Shown here piece by piece: positions 43,254 to 51,355 of a stretch of DNA of 64,000 bases. Both the position numbers and the translations under genes were made by a program. Where the stretch lies: the NCBI RefSeq assembly GCF_029961765.1, contig NZ_CP124681.1, positions 5,332,001-5,396,000 on the forward strand. The letters are read 5' to 3'. A model generated the notes under the pieces. The model searched no databases, was not told the DNA's origin, and saw only the letters and a program-made list of their open reading frames with translations. The first letter of the stretch is position 1; each line of letters opens with the position of its first letter. The stretch is from Nocardioides sp. QY071 (GTDB taxonomy: Bacteria > Actinomycetota > Actinomycetes > Propionibacteriales > Nocardioidaceae).

Positions 43254-44647
43254 CCGCGATGACCCTCCTCGACCCCGCCACCAGCTCCTCGGCCGACTCG
43301 CCGGCCGACTCCCTCGCCGCGAGCGTCGTCGCCGACGACCGCGCGCACGTCTTCCACTCCTGGTCCGCGCAGGACAGGATCAGCCCGCTCCCGGTCGCCG
43401 GCGGCGAGGGGTCGCGGTTCTGGGACTACGAGGGCCGCAAGTACCTCGACTTCTCCTCGCAGCTGGTCAACCTCAACCTCGGCTACCAGCACCCCGCGCT
43501 GGTCGCGGCGATCCAGGAGCAGGCCGCCCGGCTGTGCATGGTGCAGCCGGCGTTCGCCAACGACGTACGCGGCGAGGCGGCCCGGCTGATCGCCGAACGC
43601 GCGCCCGGCTCGCTGAACCACGTCTTCTTCACCAACGGCGGCGCCGAGGCCAACGAGAACGCGATCCGGATGGCGCGGCTGCACACCGGGAAGCACAAGG
43701 TGCTCTCGACGTACCGCAGCTACCACGGCGCGACCGCCGGAGCGATCGCGCTGACCGGCGACCCGCGGCGCTGGCCCTCCGAGCCGTCGATCCCCGGATC
43801 GGTGCACTTCTGGGGGCCCTACACCTACCGCTCGGCCTTCCACTCCACCTCGGAGGCCGAGGAGGGCGAGCGTGCCCTCCAGCACCTGGCCGACACGATC
43901 ATGGTCGAGGGGCCCGCAACCATCGCGGCGATCATCCTCGAGACGGTCGTCGGCACGAACGGCATCCTGGTGCCGCCGCCGGGCTACCTGGCCGGCGTAC
44001 GCGAGCTGTGCGACCGGCACGGCATCGTGCTCATCGCGGACGAGGTGATGGCGGGCTTCGGGCGCTGCGGCGAGTGGTTCGCGATCGACCACTGGGGCGT
44101 CGTACCGGACCTGATCACGTTCGCCAAGGGCGTGAACTCCGGGTACGTGCCGCTGGGCGGCGTCGTGATCTCGGAGTCGATCTTCGACACCTTCCGCGAG
44201 CGCGCCTACCCGGGCGGACTCACCTACTCCGGCCACCCGCTGGCCTGCGCGGCCGCCGTCGCGTCGATCCGCGTCATGTCCGACGGGGTGCTCGACCACG
44301 TCACGGCGATGGGTCGCGACGTGATCGGGCCGCGGCTGGCCGAGCTCGCGGAGAAGCACCCCTCGGTCGGCGACGTACGCGGCCTCGGCATGTTCTGGGC
44401 GATCGAGCTGGTCCGCGACCGCGCGACCCGCGAGCCGCTCGTCCCCTTCAACGCCGCCGGCCCCGACGCCGAGCCGATGGCCCGGTTCACCGCCGCCTGC
44501 AAGGAGCGGGGACTGTGGCCGTTCGTCCACTTCAACCGCACCCACGTCGCCCCTCCGTGCACCACCTCGCGCGAGGAGCTGCTCGAGGGGCTCGCCATCC
44601 TCGACCAGGCGCTCACCGTGGCGGACGAGTACTACACCGGCTCCTGA
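43250..44647 (+). CDS. Class III omega-aminotransferase
   Basis: The start is GTG 43250 overlapping the mmsA stop (GTGA); ATG 43259 is an alternative. The 465-residue protein has a PLP-enzyme pattern: FFTNGGAEANENAIRMAR, then SYHGATAGAIALTGDPRRWPSEP, IADEVMAGFGRCGEWFAIDHW, and the PLP lysine in LITFAKGVNSGYVPLGG. Close family members transfer the terminal amino group of beta-alanine or of diamines to pyruvate or another keto acid. With MmsA next to it, beta-alanine or beta-aminoisobutyrate degradation is the best inference, under PucR control. Confidence 0.92.
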   Translation: MTAMTLLDPATSSSADSPADSLAASVVADDRAHVFHSWSAQDRISPLPVAGGEGSRFWDYEGRKYLDFSSQLVNLNLGYQHPALVAAIQEQAARLCMVQPAFANDVRGEAARLIAERAPGSLNHVFFTNGGAEANENAIRMARLHTGKHKVLSTYRSYHGATAGAIALTGDPRRWPSEPSIPGSVHFWGPYTYRSAFHSTSEAEEGERALQHLADTIMVEGPATIAAIILETVVGTNGILVPPPGYLAGVRELCDRHGIVLIADEVMAGFGRCGEWFAIDHWGVVPDLITFAKGVNSGYVPLGGVVISESIFDTFRERAYPGGLTYSGHPLACAAAVASIRVMSDGVLDHVTAMGRDVIGPRLAELAEKHPSVGDVRGLGMFWAIELVRDRATREPLVPFNAAGPDAEPMARFTAACKERGLWPFVHFNRTHVAPPCTTSREELLEGLAILDQALTVADEYYTGS

Positions 44648-44803
44648 GGTCCGCCGACCCGGCGCGAAGTGCCGCCGAAAACGGGCCGACCCGGCACAAA
44701 GTGTCTTTTCGCAAAGACACTTCGCGCCGGGTCGGCGTTGTTTTCACGGCAGTTTGTGCCGGGTCGGCGTGGATCAGGCGTCAGTTTCGGCCGGGTCGGC
44801 GGG
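44646..44803. repeat. Head-to-head array of GCCGACCCGGC units, locus 2
   Basis: Two forward units (GCCGACCCGGCGCGAAGTG, GCCGACCCGGCACAAAGTG) face three reverse ones (CACTTCGCGCCGGGTCGGC, CAGTTTGTGCCGGGTCGGC, CAGTTTCGGCCGGGTCGGC). The inner pair is linked by TCTTTTCGCAAAGACA, a perfect dyad. The last reverse unit lies inside the PadR coding sequence and encodes its final residues (ADPAETDA). It mirrors the array at 11876-12088. Confidence 0.85.
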
Positions 44804-45574
44804 GTCCTCGGGGTCGGTGGCCGGGGTGGGGCCGTCGGCGAGGATTCCGTAGAGGCTGCGGCGGGCCTCGACGAGTACGTCGACCGCGGCCCGGCGCTGG
44901 GCGTCGGAGCCGGCGGTGACGATCTGCCAGACCGCGCCCATGACCTGGCCGATCTCGGCCTTCAGGTCGGCATGGCCCTGGTCGGCGGGGCCGGCCTGGG
45001 CCTTCTCGCGCGAGCGGTCGAAGGGCGCCCAGACGGCGGCGAGCTCGTCGGCGTGCTCCTCGCACCAGGCCGCGCCCGCGGCGGTGAGCCGCATCGCGCG
45101 GCGACCGCGGGCCTCGTCGATCTCGACCAGGTCCTCGTCCTGGAGCTGCTGGACGGTCGGGTAGACCGAGCCGGGGCTCGGCTTCCACACGCCGCCGCTG
45201 CGGTCGGTGATCGCCTGGATCACCTGGTAGCCGTTCGGCGACTCCTCGCGCTGGTTGGCGTCGCGGAGCACGTCGAGGATGGCCGAGCGGACGTCGCCGC
45301 GGCGTACCCGCGGGCCGCGGCCCGGCTCGGGACGGCCCATGCCGAACAGGCCGGCGAGCCACGGCGGCGGCATGCCCGGTCCGCCCGGACCGAAGCCGGG
45401 GCCTCCGTGGCGGCCCCGGCCGCGGCCGGGCTCGCCCCACTCCCAGCCGGCCCAGGCACCGCCCCAGGGCCCGGGGCCGCCGCCGCGGTTGCGGCGCTGG
45501 AAGCCCCGGGGCTCGGAGCGACCCCAGGGGTCGCGGTCGTCGTACGGACGTGAGTTCTCGTGGTGGTGTCCCAT
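44774..45574 (-). CDS. PadR family transcriptional regulator with a long Gly/Pro/Arg-rich N-terminus
   Basis: The 266-residue product begins MGHHHENSRPYDDRDPWG. It has about 95 low-complexity residues rich in Gly, Pro, Arg and Trp (GPWGGAWAGWEWGEPGRGRGRHGG), then the PadR winged helix (AILDVLRDANQREESPNGYQVIQAITDRSGGVWKPSPGSVYPTVQQLQDEDLVEIDEARGRRAMRLT). A helical dimerisation part follows. The tail ends in a repeat unit (ADPAETDA). Its own operator is upstream at 45626-45667. PadR repressors usually control a nearby transporter or themselves; no clear target lies next door. Confidence 0.9.
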   Translation of the reverse strand: MGHHHENSRPYDDRDPWGRSEPRGFQRRNRGGGPGPWGGAWAGWEWGEPGRGRGRHGGPGFGPGGPGMPPPWLAGLFGMGRPEPGRGPRVRRGDVRSAILDVLRDANQREESPNGYQVIQAITDRSGGVWKPSPGSVYPTVQQLQDEDLVEIDEARGRRAMRLTAAGAAWCEEHADELAAVWAPFDRSREKAQAGPADQGHADLKAEIGQVMGAVWQIVTAGSDAQRRAAVDVLVEARRSLYGILADGPTPATDPEDPADPAETDA

Positions 45575-45625
45575 GGCGGGACCTCCTTCGGTTGCGGGGA
45601 CCTCGTGAGCCCCGGTTCGGTTCGA

Positions 45626-45667
45626 GATATCGCGAGAACAGTTCGTGTTCGTATCGCGATATATCGC
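45626..45667. promoter_or_regulatory. PadR operator region
   Basis: ATATCGCGA at 45627-45635 and TCGCGATAT at 45654-45662 form a nine-base inverted repeat over 36 bases. A second overlapping element, TATCGCGATATATCG, starts at 45652. These A/T-containing dyads lie 52-93 bases before the PadR start and are of the type bound by PadR repressors. Confidence 0.65.
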
Positions 45668-45703
45668 AACCGTACGCGATGAAGGAGTCCGGTTCAAGGG
45701 CTT

Positions 45704-47704
45704 TCAGCACACGACGGCCACCACCGTCCCGCGTCCGCCCTGGTCGAGGGAGCCGTACGACGACGTCCGCACGACCACGATCCGGGCGATCGTGCCGGTG
45801 ATCGTCGAGCCCGCACTGGTCACCCTGCTGGTCACGAGGGTGCCCATGTAGCTCGGCACCGTGGCCGGCGGTGCCCCGCTGTTGCCGGGCTTCGCGGCAT
45901 AGGTGAACGTGCCGCCGCAGCGCGGCGGGTTGCCGGGCGCGGTCGCGAAGCCCTTGAAAGCGCTCGGGGCCAGCCCACCGCTGAGGCTGTTCACCTGGTT
46001 CCAGGAGGGGTCGTAGAACCGCACCGCCGCACCGGTCGTCGTACCGCGGTCGCCCACGACGAACCCACCGCGACTGGGGAACGCGAACAGGATCGTGTCG
46101 GCGGCGTCGGTCGAGGCGAGGTAGTACGGGTCCTGCGCGAAGCTCGCCGTGATCGTGCCCGGGCCGAGCGGCTGCGCGACCGAGCCGATGTCGCACGCGG
46201 CGGCGCCGGTCGCGTCGGTGAGCCCGGTGCAGGTCTGCGCGCTCGTCGCGCTGCCGAGGGTGAACACGACGCTCCGGCCTGCCAGCACGGGAGCCCCGTC
46301 GTCCTCGGTCAGCCGCGCCGACGCGTGGGCGGTGCCGCCGTTCAGGATCACCGTGTCGCCGGTGTAGTCGAGCGAGGTCTGCTCGCGGGTCACCGTGAAG
46401 GTCGTGCTGTCCGCGCTGGGCTGCGTGCTCGCGTCGCCGTCGTAGGCGGCGCCGGCCGCGTAGGCCCCGGCCGCCTCCTGCGGCGTGATCGAGCAGGTCG
46501 CCCGGCCGCTCCCGTCGGTCGTCGCGTCGCAGTTCTCGCCACCCATCGTGAGGTGTACGACGGCACCCGCGACCGGCGTGCCACCGGTGGTGCGGGTCAG
46601 CGTGGCGCCGAGGAGGGCGGGGTCGTGGAAGTCACCGCTCGTCGCGCCGTCGTACCTCAGCGTGGTCCGGACCCGCTCGACCGTCTGGTCGACCGAGCCC
46701 GCGCTGCCGTTGAAGCGGTCGTCGCCGGAGGTGTAGGAAGCGGTCACCGTGTGCGTGCCGACGGCGAGGCCGGACGTCGAGACCGAGGCCCGGCCCGAGC
46801 CGTCGACGCCCTGGGGTACGCCGATCGGCGAGCCGTCGGCGCTGAACTGGACGGTGCCACCGGGGTTCCCGGCGCCCGGCGCCACCGCCGTGACCTGCGC
46901 CGTGAAGGTGACGGACCGCCCGAGCTCGGACGGGTTCGCCGACGACGTGACGCCCGTGTGCGTGTCGGCGGCCTGCACCACCTGGCCACCGGCCAGGGTG
47001 CCGTCGCTGCCGAGCGTGTCGGCGTTGACGCTGGTGAAGGTCGCGGTGATCGCGTGCGCGCCGACCGCGAGCGACCCGGTCGCGACGGAGGCGTGCCCGG
47101 TCGCGTCGACGGCGACCGGTCCGCCGACGTCGGCGCCGTCCGCCCGGAACTGCACCGACCCGGCCACGGCTCCGCCGCCCTGGCGGGCGACCGCGGCGGT
47201 GAAGGTCACCGACTGCCCGAAGCGGGAGGGGTTCACGGAGGAGCCGATCGCCGTGCTGCTGGGGCTGGCCGGCGGTGGGTTGACGTGCTGACCGACGCTC
47301 GGCGGGATCGGGCAGGGTCCCGACGGCCCGACCAGGACGGCGTACACGTCGTGATCGCCGACGCTCAGGTCGCTGGTGGTGAACTCGACGTCGTTGTTGT
47401 CCTTGGTCAGCTCGGGGAGGAGGACGGCCGTGCCGAGGACGTGCCCCAGGACCGGAAGGCCGTCGAAGAAGGTCACGAGTCCGGACGGCGACGGCGGCAC
47501 GTCCTCGGGAAGCCGGGCCGCGGCGAAGAACCGGAAGGTGGCCGGCTCGCCGTACATGCTCGGGTTGGTCCTGGCCTGCAGGGTGCAGTCGGTGGTGGGT
47601 CCACTGGCCGACGCCGGCGGGGACAGCGGGCCGGTGACGAGGGCGCCGCCGAGGAGCAGCGCGAGCAGGATCCTGATCGGGGAGAGCAGCCGGTTCGGGG
47701 ACAT
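45704..47704 (-). CDS. Secreted bacterial Ig-like repeat protein
   Basis: The 666-residue protein has a signal peptide (ILLALLLGGALVTGPLSPPASA). A series of Ig-like modules of about 85 residues with recurring VNPSRFGQSVTFTAAV / ANPSELGRSVTFTAQV and AVGAHAITATF / AVGTHTVTASY motifs follows. Further domains with Cys pairs come after these, ending in TGTIARIVVVRTSSYGSLDQGGRGTVVAVVC. Big-type modules usually serve as adhesive or spacer domains at the surface. No LPXTG signal or C-terminal anchor is present, so it may be fully secreted. It lies between the PadR operator and an inverted repeat. Confidence 0.88.
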   Translation of the reverse strand: MSPNRLLSPIRILLALLLGGALVTGPLSPPASASGPTTDCTLQARTNPSMYGEPATFRFFAAARLPEDVPPSPSGLVTFFDGLPVLGHVLGTAVLLPELTKDNNDVEFTTSDLSVGDHDVYAVLVGPSGPCPIPPSVGQHVNPPPASPSSTAIGSSVNPSRFGQSVTFTAAVARQGGGAVAGSVQFRADGADVGGPVAVDATGHASVATGSLAVGAHAITATFTSVNADTLGSDGTLAGGQVVQAADTHTGVTSSANPSELGRSVTFTAQVTAVAPGAGNPGGTVQFSADGSPIGVPQGVDGSGRASVSTSGLAVGTHTVTASYTSGDDRFNGSAGSVDQTVERVRTTLRYDGATSGDFHDPALLGATLTRTTGGTPVAGAVVHLTMGGENCDATTDGSGRATCSITPQEAAGAYAAGAAYDGDASTQPSADSTTFTVTREQTSLDYTGDTVILNGGTAHASARLTEDDGAPVLAGRSVVFTLGSATSAQTCTGLTDATGAAACDIGSVAQPLGPGTITASFAQDPYYLASTDAADTILFAFPSRGGFVVGDRGTTTGAAVRFYDPSWNQVNSLSGGLAPSAFKGFATAPGNPPRCGGTFTYAAKPGNSGAPPATVPSYMGTLVTSRVTSAGSTITGTIARIVVVRTSSYGSLDQGGRGTVVAVVC

Positions 47705-47770
47705 GTCTCGATGGTCGGCCGGGTCGCGGGGACCTGGAATGGTCAGGACGGACTAGGCGCCGCGCGCGTG

Positions 47771-47853
47771 CTTGTAACTAAGTGTTACAGCGCCGATTTG
47801 GGGCCAATGGGGCGCAAGTGGTGGATAACCGTGCCGTAACACTTAGTTACAAG
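47771..47853. repeat. Perfect long-armed inverted repeat before the M3 peptidase gene end
   Basis: CTTGTAACTAAGTGTTAC at 47771-47788 is perfectly complementary to GTAACACTTAGTTACAAG at 47836-47853, with a 47-base loop. It lies 12 bases downstream of the M3 peptidase stop and 67 upstream of the Ig-repeat gene start, both on the minus strand. The arms are markedly A/T-rich. Confidence 0.8.
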
Positions 47854-47864
47854 GGGCCGCCGCA

Positions 47865-49862
47865 TCACCGCGCCAGCCACGCCGCGTACGACGTGAACGA
47901 GCTCGGCCGGCCGAGGAAGTCCGCGACCAGGTCGGCCGCGTCGCCGGAACCGCCGGGCACGAGGACGGCGTCGCGGTAGCGCCGCGCAGTGTCGATGGCG
48001 GCGGGGCTGAACAGGTCGCCTGTGCCGTCGGGGTCGAAGGCGCTGAACATGTCCTTCGCGATCACCAGCGACCACATGTAGGTGTAGTAGCCCGAGCTGT
48101 AGCCGCCGAGGTGGCCGAAGCTGGCGAACATGTGGGTGCCGGGCAGGTACGGCAGGGCGGCGTACCTCGCCTGGAGCTGGATCATCCGGTCGGTGAGGTC
48201 GGGAGCGTCCGCGCCGTGCACGCGGTCGGCGTGGAACCAGTACGACATGGCGGCGTAGAACATCTGGGTGCGGGCGTAGATGCCCTTGCCGTAGTCGTCG
48301 GCGGCGCGCATCGCGGCGACCAGGTCGGCGGGGATCGGGTCGCCGGCGGCGTCAGTGGCGAAGGTGCGCAGCACGTCGGCGTGCCAGGCCCACTCCTCGA
48401 GCATCTGGCTCGGCGCCTCGACGAAGTCCCACTCGGTGGCGACGCCGGCGAAGCGGAACCAGTCGCCGTGACCGCCGAGGACGTGGTGCAGCAGGTGGCC
48501 GAACTCGTGGAACAGCGTGACGACGTGGTCGTGCTCCATCAGCCCGCGCGCGAAGTTGCACACCAGCACGCCTTCCGGCAGCTGCTCGCCGCGCACGCCG
48601 TCGGTCAGCGTGAACTGTGCGGCGTGCTTGTACTTGCCCTCGCGGGGGTGCAGGTCGAGGTGGATCCGCCCGATCCGGGTTTCGAGGCTCGTCGCTGGCG
48701 CTCCTCGCACCTCAACCTCCGGGGATGCGGTGCGGAAGACGTCGTACGCCGTGACGTCCTCGTGCCACACGGGTACGTCGACCTGCTCGTAGCGCAGGCC
48801 GAACAGCCGCCCGGTGACGGCCAGCAGCCCGTCGCGCACCTTGGCGAAGTCGAAGTAGGTGCGCACCCGCTGGGAGTCGACGTCGTACCTCTCGGCGCGG
48901 ACCAGCTCGGCGTAGTGGTTGTAGTCGTAGCCGGGGACCTCGGTCGCGTCGGGGAAGTCGCGGCGATAGCGCTCGAGCAGCTGGGCGAGGTCGCGGCGCA
49001 TCGGCTCCTCGGCGGCCTCGACGATCCGCTCGATGAACGCGGGGATGGCGGGGCCGTCACCGATCATCTTCACGTCGGCGTCGTACGACGGCCAGTCGGC
49101 GTACCCGACGGTCGTGGCGAGCTCGTGGCGCAGCGTGAACAGCTCGGTCAGCAGCGGTTCGGTGGTCGGCCAGCCGCGGTCGAGGAAGGCGATGGTCACC
49201 TCCCGGCGCACGTCCTGGTCGCGGGCGAACATCCGCACCGGCACCGAGTCGGGGTAGTCGGTGGTGACGGTGACCATGCCCTCGTCGTCGACGGGGTGGG
49301 CGGCCAGCCAGTCGTCGGGCATGCCGGCGAGGTCCTGGGGCGTGACCCGCACGGTGCGGACGTCGTCGCGGATCACCCGGCTGAACTCCTGGTCGAGCTC
49401 GGTGATCCGCTCGCGGACCTCGGCGATCCGGGCCCGAGTGGCCTCGTCCTTGTCGACGCCGGAGCGGCGGAAGTCGTCGCGCACCTTCGCCAGCACTCGC
49501 GCGGCCAGCGGGTCGTGGGCGACCGCGGCGTCGTCGATCGCCGCGAACACGTCGTACAGCTCGCGGTCCAGGCCCCAGGCGGTGCCGATCCGCTGCGCCT
49601 CCTGCTCGGCGGCGTCGGCGAGGTCGCGCACCTCGCCTGCAGGGTGCACGTTGCCGAGAAGGGATCCCGCGGCGGCCGCGTTGCCGAGGTGGCCCGCGGC
49701 CCGGTCCCACTGGCGCAGTACGGCGACCGGGTCGGTCGGCGGGTCCGCCCGGAGCGCGTCGACCAGCTCGGCCGCCCGCGTCAGCTCCGACTCGGTGCGC
49801 GCCCGGAACCACGCGGGCCAGTCGGCGGCGGACGTGGGCAGGGCGAGGGGAGTCGGCGTCAT
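47865..49862 (-). CDS. M3 family zinc oligopeptidase
   Basis: The 665-residue protein has the gluzincin motif HEFGHLLHHVLGG and, 25-30 residues later, the third ligand in FVEAPSQMLEEWAWH. It also has the C-terminal GTHMFASFGHLGGYSSGYYTYMWSLVIAKD typical of thimet-oligopeptidase/Dcp-like enzymes. No signal peptide is present, so it works in the cytoplasm on short peptides. An unusual stretch (PEVEVRGAPATSLETR, about residues 380-396) is encoded by an embedded palindromic repeat (48677-48722). It interrupts an otherwise conserved region before the IHLDLHPREGKYKHAAQ motif. Confidence 0.93.
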   Translation of the reverse strand: MTPTPLALPTSAADWPAWFRARTESELTRAAELVDALRADPPTDPVAVLRQWDRAAGHLGNAAAAGSLLGNVHPAGEVRDLADAAEQEAQRIGTAWGLDRELYDVFAAIDDAAVAHDPLAARVLAKVRDDFRRSGVDKDEATRARIAEVRERITELDQEFSRVIRDDVRTVRVTPQDLAGMPDDWLAAHPVDDEGMVTVTTDYPDSVPVRMFARDQDVRREVTIAFLDRGWPTTEPLLTELFTLRHELATTVGYADWPSYDADVKMIGDGPAIPAFIERIVEAAEEPMRRDLAQLLERYRRDFPDATEVPGYDYNHYAELVRAERYDVDSQRVRTYFDFAKVRDGLLAVTGRLFGLRYEQVDVPVWHEDVTAYDVFRTASPEVEVRGAPATSLETRIGRIHLDLHPREGKYKHAAQFTLTDGVRGEQLPEGVLVCNFARGLMEHDHVVTLFHEFGHLLHHVLGGHGDWFRFAGVATEWDFVEAPSQMLEEWAWHADVLRTFATDAAGDPIPADLVAAMRAADDYGKGIYARTQMFYAAMSYWFHADRVHGADAPDLTDRMIQLQARYAALPYLPGTHMFASFGHLGGYSSGYYTYMWSLVIAKDMFSAFDPDGTGDLFSPAAIDTARRYRDAVLVPGGSGDAADLVADFLGRPSSFTSYAAWLAR
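48677..48722. repeat. Palindromic short repeat inserted in frame in the M3 peptidase gene
   Basis: The segment runs from CCGGGTTTCGAGGCTCG through TCGCTGGCGCTCCTCG to CACCTCAACCTCCGG, and its ends are partly complementary. It shares a TTCGAGGCTCG, GCTGGCGCTC, CGCACCTC order with 15846-15873 in glpD. The reading frame of the peptidase passes through it without a stop. Confidence 0.7.
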
Positions 49863-49870
49863 GACGCCAG

Positions 49871-50036
49871 CCTAGGGAAGCACTGATCAATGGCGCCGTC
49901 GCGAGCGTCGCGAGGCGCGCGCGATGGCAAGGCGCAGGCGCGAAGTCATGCTGGGCGCACGTCGAGCGTCTGCAACGCAGCCAGCGTGCGTGGATCGCGG
50001 CGCGTAGCAGGCGGGATTGATCAGTGCTTCCCTAGG
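49871..50036. repeat. Large intergenic palindrome, copy C of the three-copy family
   Basis: The left arm 49871-49891 (CCTAGGGAAGCACTGATCAA plus T) is perfectly complementary to the right arm 50016-50036. The middle has the common core: GATGGCAAGG, CAGGCGCGAAGTCATG, GTCGAGCGTC and CAACGCAGCCAGCGTGC. The terminal CCTAGG of the right arm is the target into which the IS481 element has inserted. Confidence 0.88.
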
Positions 50037-51042
50037 TGTGATGCCCAGCCAGGTTGTCCAGCCTGGTGATGGGTGCGGCCTTCCCGATTGCTGAGTGGGG
50101 CCGGTGGTGGTTGTACTCGTGGATCCATGCTGGCAGAGCGGCGAGCCGGGCTGACTCGGAGTTGTAGAACTTCTTGAATGCCCAGCCTTCGGCCAGGGTG
50201 CGGTGGAAGCGCTCGATCTTGCCGTTGGTCTGCGGACGGTAGGGCCGAGTCTTCTTCGGCGTGATGCCCAGATCGGCACAGGTGTCGCGCCACAAGTGGG
50301 ACTTGTAGCAGCTGCCGTTGTCGCTGAGCACGCGCTTCACGACGACGCCGCGTTCGGCGAACCAGGCGACCGCGTTCTTGAGGACCTCGGCCGCGGTCTC
50401 CTTGGTCTCGTCGTCGTGAGCCTCGACGTAGGCCACGCGGGAGTGGTCGTCGACAACGGTGTGCAGGTAACAGGTCCCGATCACCGGGTTGCGCCACTTG
50501 TTGCGAGGCACGCCTGTTCGCGCGACTGTGGCCGACCGGTTCTTCTCGCCCTGCTGACGCCCGACGTAGCGCCAGCCGCCGCCGTCGGGGACCTTGCCGA
50601 GTTTCTTGACGTCGACATGCATCAGGTCGCCGGGCTTCTCGTGCTCGTAGCGGCGGATCGGCTCGCCGGTGGCGCGGTCGATGTGGGAGAGGCGGTTGAT
50701 CCGGCAGCGGACCAGGACCGCGTGCACGGTCGAGGCAGGCATGTTGAGGCGGTCGGCGATCTCGACGGGGCCGAGTCGCTGCTTCCAGCGCAGGTGCACG
50801 ATCTTGCGCACGATCGGCGCCGGTGTGCGGTTCGGCTGCCGATGCGGGGCTGAGGACCGGTCGAGCATTCCGTCCGGTCCCTCGTCGCGGTAGCGATCGG
50901 CCCACTTCTTCGCTGTGCGCCACGAGACGTCGTAGCGCTCGGCAGCTCGAGCTGGCGGCCAGCCGTGATCGACGATCAGGCGCGCAAGACGTAGGCGCGC
51001 ACGTGGGGTCAGGGCTGCGTTGGCATGGGTAGCGTGTGACAC
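50032..51042 (-). CDS. IS481-family transposase
   Basis: The 336-residue protein starts at GTG 51042, preceded by AGGAGG. It has an N-terminal helix-turn-helix region (ARLIVDHGWPPARAAERYDVSWRTAKKWADRY) and a catalytic domain of the rve type. The DDE residues are Asp 144 (MHVDVKKLG), Asp 241 (LSDNGSCY) and Glu 277 (GKIERFHRTL). The 35-residue gap between the last two is the classic DD35E spacing. No frameshift is present, so the element may be active. The final Thr codon and the TAG stop use bases of the duplicated CCTAGG target, not of the element. Confidence 0.95.
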   Translation of the reverse strand: MSHATHANAALTPRARLRLARLIVDHGWPPARAAERYDVSWRTAKKWADRYRDEGPDGMLDRSSAPHRQPNRTPAPIVRKIVHLRWKQRLGPVEIADRLNMPASTVHAVLVRCRINRLSHIDRATGEPIRRYEHEKPGDLMHVDVKKLGKVPDGGGWRYVGRQQGEKNRSATVARTGVPRNKWRNPVIGTCYLHTVVDDHSRVAYVEAHDDETKETAAEVLKNAVAWFAERGVVVKRVLSDNGSCYKSHLWRDTCADLGITPKKTRPYRPQTNGKIERFHRTLAEGWAFKKFYNSESARLAALPAWIHEYNHHRPHSAIGKAAPITRLDNLAGHHT

Positions 51043-51164
51043 GAAGGCCTCCTGCGGTGGGAGCGGTTCCTAGACAGCTCCACTCCACACCCGGGAGGCC
51101 TTCGTCCATCTACAGCTCAGACCGTGTCGTCACACGATCTCGACCAACGTGCCTGGGCATCACA
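50037..51164 (-). mobile_element. Intact IS481-family insertion sequence, 1128 bp
   Basis: Terminal inverted repeats TGTGATGCCCAG (50037-50048) and CTGGGCATCACA (51153-51164) are perfect over 12 bp. They are flanked by the six-base direct repeat CCTAGG (50031-50036 and 51165-51170), which has the CTAG core expected for IS481 targets. It contains one intact transposase gene. The left junction is in the right arm of palindrome C. Confidence 0.95.
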
Positions 51165-51190
51165 CCTAGGGAACCCACCGGGGCGCTCGT

Positions 51191-51230
51191 GGCGAGCTGT
51201 GCCGAGCTGTGGAGACCTGTGGCGAGCTGT
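51191..51230. repeat. Four phased decamers upstream of the TasA-like operon
   Basis: Four consecutive ten-base units (GGCGAGCTGT, GCCGAGCTGT, GGAGACCTGT, GGCGAGCTGT) lie 126-165 bases before the start of the exported-protein gene. The ten-base period matches one helical turn, so bound proteins would sit on the same face. Two GTGGATC copies eleven bases apart follow at 51262 and 51273, and the same heptamer recurs at 52537 before the Ig-like surface gene. Confidence 0.6.
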
Positions 51231-51355
51231 GGCGGTACCGGGGAGGTCGTGCGGGCTTCTCGTGGATCGGCTGTGGATCGCCGGCGAGCAGAGTTCTGGT
51301 CATCACCACCACCGCTGCTCACGACGAGCACGACCCCCACAGGAGAAGCCCCGCC

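Noticed and set aside
12088-44645. Treating the GCCGACCCGGC arrays as CRISPR-like
   Set aside because: Units are head-to-head, degenerate and about 31 bases without separate spacers, so the pattern is a palindromic repeat array and not a CRISPR.
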